Source: Candidatus Heimdallarchaeota archaeon (GTDB lineage: Archaea; Asgardarchaeota; Heimdallarchaeia; Heimdallarchaeales; Kariarchaeaceae). Taken from it: a stretch of DNA of 64,000 nucleotides. Location: NCBI GenBank assembly GCA_030149205.1, contig JASBSB010000006.1, positions 310,001 through 374,000 of the forward strand. The letters are read 5' to 3'. Positions 45,215 to 53,701 of the stretch are shown piece after piece; positions within the stretch are counted from its first letter, which is position 1, and each line of letters begins with the position of its first letter. The notes below the pieces were generated by a model that was not told the DNA's origin, made no database searches, and saw nothing but the letters and a program-made list of their open reading frames with translations. The translations under genes were made by a program, and so were the position numbers.

Positions 45215-45439
45215 ATGGTAAAAGCATACATATTCATAACAACATTAGGGGCTCATCAGATAGTGGAAAATCTAAAAAAGATTGAGGGGGTCAAAGAGAG
45301 TTTTAACATTATTGGCACTTATGACCTATTGATAATTGTTGAGGCACCATCCACATCCAAACTAAATCAGATAATCACAGATGCAGTTCGTCAGGTTGAT
45401 GGTATACAGAAGACTATGACGATGGTTGCATTGAACTAA
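45215..45439 (+). CDS. Stand-alone Lrp/AsnC ligand-binding (RAM) domain protein
   Basis: 74 residues, only the effector-binding domain of Lrp/AsnC regulators with no DNA-binding helix-turn-helix. The pattern AYIFITTLGAHQIVENLKKIEGVKE followed by IIGTYDLLIIVEAPSTSKL is standard for the alpha/beta-sandwich RAM domain. Such stand-alone proteins form oligomers that bind amino acids and can modulate full-length Lrp proteins. The 3' end overlaps the convergent pgl gene by 26 bases. Confidence 0.88.
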   Translation: MVKAYIFITTLGAHQIVENLKKIEGVKESFNIIGTYDLLIIVEAPSTSKLNQIITDAVRQVDGIQKTMTMVALN

Positions 45440-46103
45440 ACGCAGCTTTATCAAGATAATAATCTGGATCATTTATAAGACTAATTGGGTAATTTTCACC
45501 TTGGGTAATTCTTCTTAGAATTTCACCTTTGTTAGATCCAGTCGCTAACACAAATTTATGAGTTGCTAAATTGATACAGGTTGGTGTCAAAGTTATTCTT
45601 ATTGATTTTTGATCCTCAAGAATTGTGTGTAACACCAATCTTTTTGCAAGTTCACCATGTTTTAAAACAGAGCTGTTTGGAAATAATGATGCTGTGTGAC
45701 CATCCTCTCCTAAACCTAACAAAACTATGTCTGGTCCAGATTTATGTAGTTTAATAAAAAGCTTTCTCAGTGTAGTCTCATAAGATTTTGCAACATCCTC
45801 AGGAGTTCCAACTTGAGCTGGAATTCTGTAGAAGTTTTGGGGATGCAAAGTCTCAAAAATCATTTTAGAATTACTTTGCTTATCTGAACTGTTGACCCAC
45901 CGCTCATCAACTTGGATAAAAAAGTAATGCGAGTTGATTTTATCTCTCAATGATTGATACAGCGTTCTTGGAGTGTTCCCACCTGAGAGAGCAATTATAC
46001 ATGAACCGGTATTCTGAATGAATTTTTCAGACAAATGTAGTAATTTATCCTCAAGGTGTTTGCTAATCTCAATTAAATCTTCTCCCACATCAGCAATTTT
46101 CAT
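45414..46103 (-). CDS. pgl: 6-phosphogluconolactonase
   Basis: Hydrolyses 6-phosphogluconolactone, the second step of the oxidative pentose phosphate pathway. Family blocks are complete: IALSGGNTPRTLYQSL (about 37-52), QVDERWVNSSDKQSN and LLGLGEDGHTASLFPNS, plus the C-terminal ISLIND region. The 229-residue length is normal for the DevB type. It is divergent from zwf (120 bases between starts), so the two steps share a promoter region. The third enzyme, gnd, is 10 kb away. Confidence 0.94.
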   Translation of the reverse strand: MKIADVGEDLIEISKHLEDKLLHLSEKFIQNTGSCIIALSGGNTPRTLYQSLRDKINSHYFFIQVDERWVNSSDKQSNSKMIFETLHPQNFYRIPAQVGTPEDVAKSYETTLRKLFIKLHKSGPDIVLLGLGEDGHTASLFPNSSVLKHGELAKRLVLHTILEDQKSIRITLTPTCINLATHKFVLATGSNKGEILRRITQGENYPISLINDPDYYLDKAAFSSMQPSS

Positions 46104-46222
46104 ATATTCTATTTATACAAGTTCTTTTCTTAAATTCGTTCTTTGGTTCTTATTCCTAGGTATTTTTCTGATATACATAGAAAATTTTGATAAGTAAGAA
46201 ATAAATGTACACGTGAATCTTT

Positions 46223-47761
46223 TTGAAAATTGATGTCGCTGAAAGTCAAATCTATAGTGGGATACCAGAGAGAACAGTTGTAATTATTTTTGGTGCTTCA
46301 GGTGATCTAACTAGACGAAAATTGATGCCTGCTTTTTATCATTTGTCTCGAGAGGGTCTCCTCCCCCAAAAAATGAGGATTATAGGGTTAGGAAGAAGAA
46401 TTCTTCTTGAAGATGAATTTATCTCTCACATGAAAAACAGGGTGATTCAGTATTGTACACATAAGATGGAAGACCGTTTTTGGTTGCCAATTGCTGATAA
46501 CATGTTTGCACTTAGAGCAGATTTCAAGGAGGATTCAACCTTTGAGACCCTTATTTCTGAGTTTGATAGACTCGAAAAGGAGTGGGGTGGTCCGATTAAC
46601 AAGCTTTTCTACCTTGCGACATCACCAAGCCACTTTGAGATAGTTTTACAGAAGATGATCCAATTTAGGCTACATGAGGAGATCGCTCCAAACTGGGTCA
46701 GGGTGATAGTTGAGAAGCCATTTGGCTTGGATCTTCAGAGCTCTGATTCCTTGAATCGTTTACTCTTGGAATCATTTCATGAAGATCAGATCTTCAGAAT
46801 CGATCATTTTCTTGGAAAAGAAGCGGTTCAAAACATCTTGATATTTAGGATGTCTAACCTTCTGTTTCAACCTGTCTGGAACAGAGAATTCATAGATCAC
46901 ATTCAAATCTCTATAGCTGAGACTGTTGGAGTTGAGGGTCGGGTTGACTTTTTTGAGCAGACTGGAGCGATCCGAGATATGATCCAGTCACATATTCTTC
47001 AGATTCTGGCATTTCTTATGATGGAACATCCTTCCTCCTTAGATCCAGAAATAATCCGTGATGAGAAAGTTATTCTTTTACGGGCAGTTCGACCATTCTC
47101 AAAGTCAAGCATACAGGAGAATGTTATAAGAGCACAGTATTCTGAAGGGGTGGTCAACTCACAGTTGGTACCTGCCTATAGAGATGAGGAGGGTGTTAAG
47201 AAAGAGAGCTTAGTTGAAACCTACGCAGCAATTAAACTGTTTGTGGATAATTATAGATGGAGGGGTGTCCCAATATATTTGAGAACTGGAAAAAGAATGG
47301 GTGCCAGAAAGACGGAAATAATTATTCAGCTCAAAGAGATTGATTCCACCTCTATGCCTACTGTTTTAGGTAAACAGAGACCCATCCCAAACACTATACG
47401 AATTGAGATTCAACCAAGGGCAGGGGTTGAATTAACTATTGGTTGGAAACCTCCTGGTCTATTGACTGAGGTTGAATCCACCTCATTGACCCTAGGGGCG
47501 AAGGCTCAGCTTAAAGAACCGAAGGCATATGAGAGGTTGTTGTTGGATGTTATGAGGGGAGATTCGACCCTGTTTATTCGATATGATGAAATCCGAGAGA
47601 TGTGGAAGATTGTCGATCCAATAATTAAATACTGGGAGAAGGAGAACAAGGAATTGAAAGCAAAGAACGAGACACTCCCCTCATATCCTGCAGGAACACA
47701 GGGGCCAAGAATTGCTAAAGCCTTTATTGAGAGAGACAATCGCAGCTGGAACAAGCTTTAG
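46223..47761 (+). CDS. zwf: Glucose-6-phosphate 1-dehydrogenase
   Basis: Oxidises glucose 6-phosphate to the 6-phosphogluconolactone with NADP or NAD. The N-terminal Rossmann site is IFGASGDLTRRKLMPAF (residues 22-38), the substrate motif RIDHFLGKEAVQN is at about 192-204, and the remaining part has IYLRTGKRM. At 512 residues it is the usual length. The start is TTG at 46223, supported by a box AAATAAATG about 20-25 bases upstream. A canonical G6PD is rare in archaea, so transfer from bacteria in the lineage's past is likely, though codon use does not look different from its neighbours. Confidence 0.95.
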   Translation: MKIDVAESQIYSGIPERTVVIIFGASGDLTRRKLMPAFYHLSREGLLPQKMRIIGLGRRILLEDEFISHMKNRVIQYCTHKMEDRFWLPIADNMFALRADFKEDSTFETLISEFDRLEKEWGGPINKLFYLATSPSHFEIVLQKMIQFRLHEEIAPNWVRVIVEKPFGLDLQSSDSLNRLLLESFHEDQIFRIDHFLGKEAVQNILIFRMSNLLFQPVWNREFIDHIQISIAETVGVEGRVDFFEQTGAIRDMIQSHILQILAFLMMEHPSSLDPEIIRDEKVILLRAVRPFSKSSIQENVIRAQYSEGVVNSQLVPAYRDEEGVKKESLVETYAAIKLFVDNYRWRGVPIYLRTGKRMGARKTEIIIQLKEIDSTSMPTVLGKQRPIPNTIRIEIQPRAGVELTIGWKPPGLLTEVESTSLTLGAKAQLKEPKAYERLLLDVMRGDSTLFIRYDEIREMWKIVDPIIKYWEKENKELKAKNETLPSYPAGTQGPRIAKAFIERDNRSWNKL

Positions 47762-47851
47762 GTCATGTATGTTATTAGAGTTAGACTAGTTACTTTTAAA
47801 AATAAGATCTGATTTTGTGATGTGATGTGGCCCAGACTAGATTATGTGGAA

Positions 47852-48916
47852 TTATATTGTTTTCACAAAGGAGGCTATTTTGTCTTCGTAGCTGTAGTAA
47901 TTTTTCTGAATATCTTCTCCATCAATTGATTTTCCAATAAATGAATTAAATTCAGAGCGAACCTTTTCCGTTGATCTAACTACCTCGAGAGCAAAGATGA
48001 CATTATCCTTTGTCCCTAAGAAGTATGTGGAATGTGGAGCTTCGAAGGTGTAAAAGTTAACATTTGCCGCCTTCCCAAACCTCAGTTCATCTGTCATTGC
48101 AACAAATGCAGTGAGCATCCCTGAAACAAGTACATCTTTATCTGAGGGAACGTTTGAGTTAGATTTGATATCGAATGTTACCAATGGTTTACCTCCTTCT
48201 GCGATAAGGAGAAATTTCAAAGCCTGATTGATCTGTGAATTAGTAAAAAGAATGGGAACGAATACGATCAGAACAATTGATACAAACCTTAGAAAATCAT
48301 AAGCATTAACTGCCTGTTGACCAAGTGAGCCACTTAAATCAAACCCATTTAACATTGCGAAAATGAACAAGAACACCTCCAATACCATTAAATTAATGAG
48401 GTTGTTTAAACTTCCACCCTCTTTCAAATTTCCTCTGGTGTAATAATACCTAAACAAGATTGTAATAGCTGCGGCCAAGGGGAAAAGGAAGAAGAAAATG
48501 AATCTGAAGGGATCACTGGTTAATATAAAGCCAGCAAAATAGGTTTCATCTTCTATTGCGTTATAAACTACCTCATCAAATGACAACAAGATAGAGATCA
48601 ATGCAAAGCCTGCCACTATTGGAAGTTTGATCTGCTTCTTTAATGAGTCTGAGCTGTTGAAACCAAAGCTTATTGTAATTAACAATAATCCAGAGAGAGC
48701 TCCTGAAACAATTTCAATCTGTTTCATGTAAAATGCTTTGTTGAGTCCCTGAAGCCCATCAAAGAGCACATTAAAAAATTTAAAGGCAATAAAGCCACCC
48801 CAAAGCTCCCAATTCTCCAATTTTCGCTTTCTAGCAAAGTAGATAAAAATTATTAGTGATATTAAAATTATTCCAGCTACCTGGAGTTTTATAATTTTGG
48901 ATTGAGTTAACACCAT
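47852..48916 (-). CDS. 7TM membrane protein with longin/roadblock-like C-terminal domain (paralogue 6)
   Basis: 354 residues. About seven membrane helices (residues 9-225) are followed by a tail opening with LKFLLIAEGGKPLVTFDI. VLVSGMLTAFVAMTDELRF, FYTFEAPHSTYFLGTKDNVIFALEVV and a final helix follow. The GG strand, (L/S)GxLTAF helix and two-strand hairpin are the longin/roadblock-like layout seen also in paralogue 7, the adjacent gene, where most blocks align (LLGGLLSAF, YALVVTGDHIFVLRT). A TATA-like box on the minus strand (48934-48944) is about 23 bases before the ATG. No enzymatic motif. Confidence 0.75.
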   Translation of the reverse strand: MVLTQSKIIKLQVAGIILISLIIFIYFARKRKLENWELWGGFIAFKFFNVLFDGLQGLNKAFYMKQIEIVSGALSGLLLITISFGFNSSDSLKKQIKLPIVAGFALISILLSFDEVVYNAIEDETYFAGFILTSDPFRFIFFFLFPLAAAITILFRYYYTRGNLKEGGSLNNLINLMVLEVFLFIFAMLNGFDLSGSLGQQAVNAYDFLRFVSIVLIVFVPILFTNSQINQALKFLLIAEGGKPLVTFDIKSNSNVPSDKDVLVSGMLTAFVAMTDELRFGKAANVNFYTFEAPHSTYFLGTKDNVIFALEVVRSTEKVRSEFNSFIGKSIDGEDIQKNYYSYEDKIASFVKTI

Positions 48917-48933
48917 GCTAAATGATACAATAT

Positions 48934-48944
48934 GTTTTATTTAA
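48934..48944 (-). promoter_or_regulatory. TATA-like box of 7TM paralogue 6
   Basis: TTAAATAAAAC on the minus strand, centred about 23 bases before the ATG at 48916. Confidence 0.45.
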
Positions 48945-49096
48945 TTTAAAGTTTGTTTATGTATTCTCAGGTAATAACTTCAGACCTACATAATGAATTT
49001 CATCTCATTGTTGAATTATAAGTACGAATTTTTGTCAAAGGATGTAGGATAGTGAACTCATTTAGAAATATCATATTCGTGGTTTATTTCAAAATT

Positions 49097-50164
49097 TTAT
49101 ATAGATAAATAAAGTTCTAAAATTATCTGATTTTTCAGATTTTGTGAAAGTTCACTGGACTGTAATTTAAATTTGGCAAATATTTTTTCAACTTTAAACA
49201 AAATTTGACGATAGATATGTTTCGTCCTCAACACAAATATGTGGTCTCCAGTAACTACCAGTGCATAAGATTGATTTAAAGTTTCAAATTCAAAAATATT
49301 TGTTGGATAAGAGTCATTATGGAGATTAAGCTCAAAAGTTAACGACACAAATGCACTTAAAAGTCCCCCAAGTAGAACAGTTTCATTTGTAATCTCGAGT
49401 TCTTTGTAGGCACCTTCATATACATTTAGCACTTTACCTGTCTTCTTCAATACATAAACCCTCTCTAATTGTAGAGGCGTGAAATGCGTTAAAATGATGG
49501 GAAAAATCGTAGATAAGATTACAAAAAATAAAATTGAAGAGATGTGTATTATATCATTAAAAGAATTTATTATTTTTTCAATTCCAAAGGAAAAGATTGT
49601 AAGGATCAGTATGAATACAAGTAACCATCTATTGAGATGGTCAATTATTCTAAATTTCCGTTCCATTAACAATGTCTCTTTTGAATAATAATAGAGAACA
49701 GCAGTTAAAGAGATTATTGGTGTTAAAATAAACCCTACCAACCTAAAATATGTTGTTTGAATTATTCCCCAATAAAACAATTTTTCGTTTAAATAAACAG
49801 AAATAACACTTACTGGTGAAACTATAGCTAACAATGCTATTGGGATAGAACCAAATATAGGAATTTTCAGATTTATTTTCCTTAGATCTAGTGTTGAATA
49901 ATAAAATCCCATATATAGATACAAATTCATCAAGAGAACATAGACGGTTAGCCGTGAACCTTCTAAAAACAAATAAGAATTAGTAAAATCTTGCATTATT
50001 TTCAGAATATTCCCTATAATAAGCAAAAAAAGAATTAAACTCATGATGTACCTATGACTTTGATTCAAGGATTTGTGTCTCATGAAGTAAATTTGAAGAA
50101 TCAGAAACCCAATGATCTCTATTGTTACCTCAAAAAGGGCTATAGAGTACACATTAAAAATCAT
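49097..50164 (-). CDS. 7TM membrane protein with longin/roadblock-like C-terminal domain (paralogue 7)
   Basis: 355 residues from the ATG at 50164; a TTG two codons upstream is possible. Seven or so helices (3-225) precede a tail beginning ERVYVLKKTGKVLNVYEGAY and continuing with TVLLGGLLSAFVSLTFEL, FEFETLNQSYALVVTGDHIFVLRT and a C-terminal helix. It is the nearest relative of paralogue 6, from which it is separated by 180 bases. The tail pattern (strand-turn-strand, GGLLSAF helix, hairpin) is the clearest longin/roadblock-like example in the window. Coupling of a membrane sensor to a small GTPase is a hypothesis. Confidence 0.75.
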   Translation of the reverse strand: MIFNVYSIALFEVTIEIIGFLILQIYFMRHKSLNQSHRYIMSLILFLLIIGNILKIMQDFTNSYLFLEGSRLTVYVLLMNLYLYMGFYYSTLDLRKINLKIPIFGSIPIALLAIVSPVSVISVYLNEKLFYWGIIQTTYFRLVGFILTPIISLTAVLYYYSKETLLMERKFRIIDHLNRWLLVFILILTIFSFGIEKIINSFNDIIHISSILFFVILSTIFPIILTHFTPLQLERVYVLKKTGKVLNVYEGAYKELEITNETVLLGGLLSAFVSLTFELNLHNDSYPTNIFEFETLNQSYALVVTGDHIFVLRTKHIYRQILFKVEKIFAKFKLQSSELSQNLKNQIILELYLSI

Positions 50165-50327
50165 CTCCAAATCTATTTAAAGCTATATTTAGATTAGCAA
50201 ATTTATTGACTAATAAATGTACAAATTCATATTATTTTTGAAAAACTATGTAATAATTACATAATTATATGTATATTAATAGAAATTTTCTCATGTTTAT
50301 TTCTGAATTAAACTGTTAACCTATCCA

Positions 50328-51086
50328 TTAAATATCTCGATTACGGTAGAGTATTGTCCCTAGAACAATAGGGAAAACAATCCATACTATTTCAACAGAA
50401 ATAGATTGAACATAGAGAGAATAGTCATTTTCCATAAACTTTACCCATTCCAGTGTTAATGCTGTTGGTGAGAACCATTTTATCCAATCTATAAACTGTG
50501 CAAGAACTGAGACTGAAATATCTAAAACTATGAAGAGTACTCCAATCCCAATTGTTGCTCCTGTGTTTAGTATACTGTTTGTGCTGAGTACCACTGCCAA
50601 AAATATTGTGGTTGCTAAAGATACCTCAATTGAACTAAGTAAAAAAGTCCCAAAATCAGGTGGAGCATAAAAGATGCTCCCAAAGAGGTAAGTGTAGATT
50701 GATGCCAGGATGAGAACAATAAAGAAAGCTGTGAGTTTAAACACTGATTTGAGATAATAGTGCTCGGTATTTGTAATTGGTCTAGAGAGAATGAAGTAAC
50801 CCCTTTTATTGATGTCTGTTTCAGATGAAAAAGCAGTCGAACCATAAATCAATGCAACTATGGCTCCATTTAGAGGGAGATTCCCCCAGAAATCCTTAAT
50901 CAATGCTGTAAAATCTGCTTTTGGTAGATTTGTGATGGTCAACCCACTGGCTTTCAGAATATCAGGCAGAAAGAGGAGAGTGACAGCCGAGAGGGAAGCA
51001 CTAAATACGAAGAAAAGAAATATAATCAGAAGTGACTTTCTTTCCAGCTCAAATAGGTTTAATAGATGGGTAATTTGTCTCTTCAT
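50328..51086 (-). CDS. ABC-2 type transporter permease
   Basis: 252 residues with six predicted helices. After the basic N-terminus comes RKSLLIIFLFFVFSASLSAV, then the extracellular loop and ALIYGSTAFSSETDINKRGYFILSRPITNTEHYYLKSV. The block SETDxxxRGYFILSRPI-x-(N/R)-x-x-Y is the cytoplasmic coupling region typical of ABC-2 permeases. It is encoded directly after the ATPase (the ATPase stop lies two bases before this start). With the PLDc_N protein upstream, the trio resembles the YxlE-YxlF-YxlG arrangement of Bacillus. The substrate is unknown. Confidence 0.85.
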   Translation of the reverse strand: MKRQITHLLNLFELERKSLLIIFLFFVFSASLSAVTLLFLPDILKASGLTITNLPKADFTALIKDFWGNLPLNGAIVALIYGSTAFSSETDINKRGYFILSRPITNTEHYYLKSVFKLTAFFIVLILASIYTYLFGSIFYAPPDFGTFLLSSIEVSLATTIFLAVVLSTNSILNTGATIGIGVLFIVLDISVSVLAQFIDWIKWFSPTALTLEWVKFMENDYSLYVQSISVEIVWIVFPIVLGTILYRNRDI

Positions 51087-51087
51087 T

Positions 51088-51999
51088 CTAATCCTCCTTA
51101 AAAAGTGATGAAAGGTCTACCATTCCCTTCGAAAAGGAATATATAGTGATTGATGGTGCTTCGGTCAGTTTTTTCAAAAATTCTGGTGTCTGATCATCAT
51201 TAGTCACAGTTACAATAAACTGTCCATTTCTGAGAACTTCAACTCTTACTACATCAGGATAAGTTGCCAGTTCTTCCGCGGTGATGCCTTTGGCTGTTAA
51301 TGCATATCTGTTTTTTATGGGTAAAGCTTCAAGTATATCTGTATATGTCCCCTCACGTACTAATTTCCCTCGGGAAATGATAAGTAGACGATCACAGACC
51401 TGTTCTATCTCACTTACAACGTGATTTGAGAAAAAGATTGTCTTCCCCTCCTCACTTACCAAATGATTGAATAACTTAAGGAGCTGGTCACGGCTGATAG
51501 GATCCAGTCCACTTGAGGGTTCATCAGCGATTATGAGTTCCGGATCATTTATCATCGCATTTGCTATCTTAAGTCTTTGTCTTTGTCCTCTGCTCAAGAT
51601 TTGGGTTGATTTTTTGTAAAAGGATTCTGCCCCCACTCTACGAACCATCTGTTCAATCTTTAAGTTCAGTTCTTTGGTACTGGATGTTGAGAATCTTCCT
51701 GTGTGTCGAAGTAAAGTCTCACCTTTCACCTTTGGTAACTCACTGTCTGGAATCAGGCCAATTCGCTTCTTTATGTTAATGATGTTCTCCTTTACATTCT
51801 CTCCAAAAATATCTATCTCCCCTGAGTCTTGTCTGAGAAACTGGAACATTAATCCAATTGATGTGCTCTTACCTGCTCCATTTGGTCCTAAAAATCCAAC
51901 GATACTTCCCCGTGGGATGGTGAAGGTTAAGTCATTAATCGCTTTAGTTTCACCAAAGGATTTGAATACATTTTTGAACTTGATAACTTCATCACTCAT
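51088..51999 (-). CDS. ABC transporter ATP-binding protein
   Basis: 303 residues from the ATG at 51999 (MSDEVIKFKNVFKSFG); the longer frame reaches into the preceding gene. Walker A is GFLGPNGAGKST (about 35-46), the signature LSRGQRQRLKIA, Walker B LIIADEPSSGLDP, and the switch His in FFSNHVVSEIE. A C-terminal domain of about 80 residues (ALTAKGITAEELATYPDVVRVEV onward) is the DUF4162-like end seen in ABC-2 ATPases. It drives the permease encoded next. The 13-base gap from the PLDc_N gene suggests a three-gene operon. Confidence 0.92.
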   Translation of the reverse strand: MSDEVIKFKNVFKSFGETKAINDLTFTIPRGSIVGFLGPNGAGKSTSIGLMFQFLRQDSGEIDIFGENVKENIINIKKRIGLIPDSELPKVKGETLLRHTGRFSTSSTKELNLKIEQMVRRVGAESFYKKSTQILSRGQRQRLKIANAMINDPELIIADEPSSGLDPISRDQLLKLFNHLVSEEGKTIFFSNHVVSEIEQVCDRLLIISRGKLVREGTYTDILEALPIKNRYALTAKGITAEELATYPDVVRVEVLRNGQFIVTVTNDDQTPEFLKKLTEAPSITIYSFSKGMVDLSSLFKED

Positions 52000-52012
52000 T
52001 TGTATTTTTCCC

Positions 52013-52300
52013 CTAGAGGTTAAGGTCATTCCACTCAGTGTTTTCATCAGAAATTGCTGATTCTCTTGGTGCGAATGCAAAATAAATAATTGGCCCGATT
52101 GTATTTACAAAAATGATAATAATCAACCATAGGACTAAATTGTCTTTAAAGTTCTTTCTTCTTTTGTATAGATCTATTAAAGCAGCAACCTCAAGAGTCA
52201 ATTGAATAATAATCAAAATTACTATTACTGTAATTAAAAGTGGTGACAGGTTTAAAGTGACCATACGATAAAATAGACTCTGGATTATTAAATCACTCAT
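52013..52300 (-). CDS. PLDc_N domain small membrane protein of the ABC operon
   Basis: About 95 residues, with two helices (about 15-37 and 50-70). The block LYKRRKNFKDNLVLWLIIIIFVNTIGPIIYFAFAPR is the PLDc_N signature (phospholipase D nuclease N-terminal-like; membrane only, without the nuclease). I put the start at the ATG 52300; a later ATG at 52264 or an upstream one at 52339 are alternatives. In Bacillus the PLDc_N protein YxlE is in an operon with an ABC ATPase and permease, as here. Its role in the complex is unknown. Confidence 0.8.
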   Translation of the reverse strand: MSDLIIQSLFYRMVTLNLSPLLITVIVILIIIQLTLEVAALIDLYKRRKNFKDNLVLWLIIIIFVNTIGPIIYFAFAPRESAISDENTEWNDLNL

Positions 52301-52433
52301 TTGAGGGCTAAATTTTCTGCAAATTTTTTTTCTTGGCACATTTATTGAATAGAATTATTAAATTGAGGAAAATTACTAATCTAACACCGAAAATTGATTA
52401 TGATTATGAAGACAAACATAGCATATTGGTTCT

Positions 52434-53540
52434 TCAGGTTCTACTGATCCCGTATCTTGTTGAATCATACAGAGGAAATTTGATTACCTCAATTTCTGCG
52501 GGTTTTTTGTGGAGAAGGACTGAGAGGTTTTCAGTTTCAATATCTGTTTTGATGTACCCTATACCAAATCCTTCCTTTGTGAGGGGGGAAATGGTTCCAC
52601 TAGAAACAAAACCCACTTCAACTTCACCCTGATAAATTTTGTAATCATGACGAGGTACTCCCTTCTTTATTAATTTAAAGAAAACCCGTTTCATGGGATG
52701 GTGGTGCTTTAATTTGCTGACAGCAGATTTTCCTATGAAATCAGGTTGTTTATCCATATCAAGAAACGGCTTGAAAGCAAGGTCTGCTGATACCACATCT
52801 ATATCCTCAGTTATGTCGTTTCCATACAATGAGTATCCCGCTTCCATCCTCAGTGTATCTCGTGCTCCTAAACCACAAGGTACAACAGAATTATTTAATA
52901 GGAGCTCAATAAGTGCTTCTGTTTTAGTAATTAGTTCTTTCTCAGATTCAGCAAATACAAACAACTCTCCTCCATCTTCCCCAGTGTATCCTGTTCCAGA
53001 GAACAACATTTGTTCATTGTTTATTCTTACGTGTCCCACACGAAATCGTTTTGGAAGCTCATCTCCTGCTAGATCACTAATAATTTTTCGAGCATTTGGC
53101 CCCTGAATAGCTATCATACTGGTATGATCAGAGATATCAGATAATTTGACATTAGTGCTTTTGATATTTTTCTTGATCCAGTTCCATATTTTCTCCCTAT
53201 TACCAGCGTTACATACGACTAAATATTCGTTTTCATCCATTTTTGTGACAATTACATCATCATGAAATCCAGCATTTTCATTCAACATGAAGGTGTAACC
53301 TGCCTGGTGAAGTTTTAAGGATGCTATGTTTCTGGGGACTAAGATATCAAGAAGAGCCTCCGCATCTGATCCGGTAACCATGTATCTTCCCATATGTGAC
53401 ACATCGAAGAAGCCTGCGTTGTTTCTTACAGCAAGGTGTTCCTCGTTAATAGAGGTGTATCTTACTGGCATTTCCCAACCATTAAAATCAATTAGCTCTC
53501 CATTTTTCTTGTGCCATGCATGAAGTGCAGTTTTTCTCAT
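52434..53540 (-). CDS. gcvT: Aminomethyltransferase (glycine cleavage T-protein)
   Basis: Transfers the methylene of the aminomethyl group from H-protein to tetrahydrofolate or tetrahydromethanopterin. The start block LHAWHKKNGELIDFNGWEMPVRY, FFDVSHMGRYMVTG, the catalytic region with GPNARKIISD, GTGYTGEDGGELF and GLGARDTLRMEAGYSLYGNDI, and the C-terminal GFVSSGTISPLTKEGFGIGYI are all present. At 368 residues it is a full-length T-protein rather than a YgfZ- or dimethylglycine-type relative. The other glycine cleavage genes are not in the window. Confidence 0.9.
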   Translation of the reverse strand: MRKTALHAWHKKNGELIDFNGWEMPVRYTSINEEHLAVRNNAGFFDVSHMGRYMVTGSDAEALLDILVPRNIASLKLHQAGYTFMLNENAGFHDDVIVTKMDENEYLVVCNAGNREKIWNWIKKNIKSTNVKLSDISDHTSMIAIQGPNARKIISDLAGDELPKRFRVGHVRINNEQMLFSGTGYTGEDGGELFVFAESEKELITKTEALIELLLNNSVVPCGLGARDTLRMEAGYSLYGNDITEDIDVVSADLAFKPFLDMDKQPDFIGKSAVSKLKHHHPMKRVFFKLIKKGVPRHDYKIYQGEVEVGFVSSGTISPLTKEGFGIGYIKTDIETENLSVLLHKKPAEIEVIKFPLYDSTRYGISRT

Positions 53541-53701
53541 TGTGTTTTAGTCAATCATAGGTTTAAAATTCTAACTTTCTCCCTCTGAACAAAATTATCA
53601 ATTTAGAGAGAAGGGGTGGATTTGTTACTGTGAAGTTAAATTATGTATGATTCCGTTGTTTTTTTTAATTGAACTTATAATTAATCCCCAAATAGCACCA
53701 T

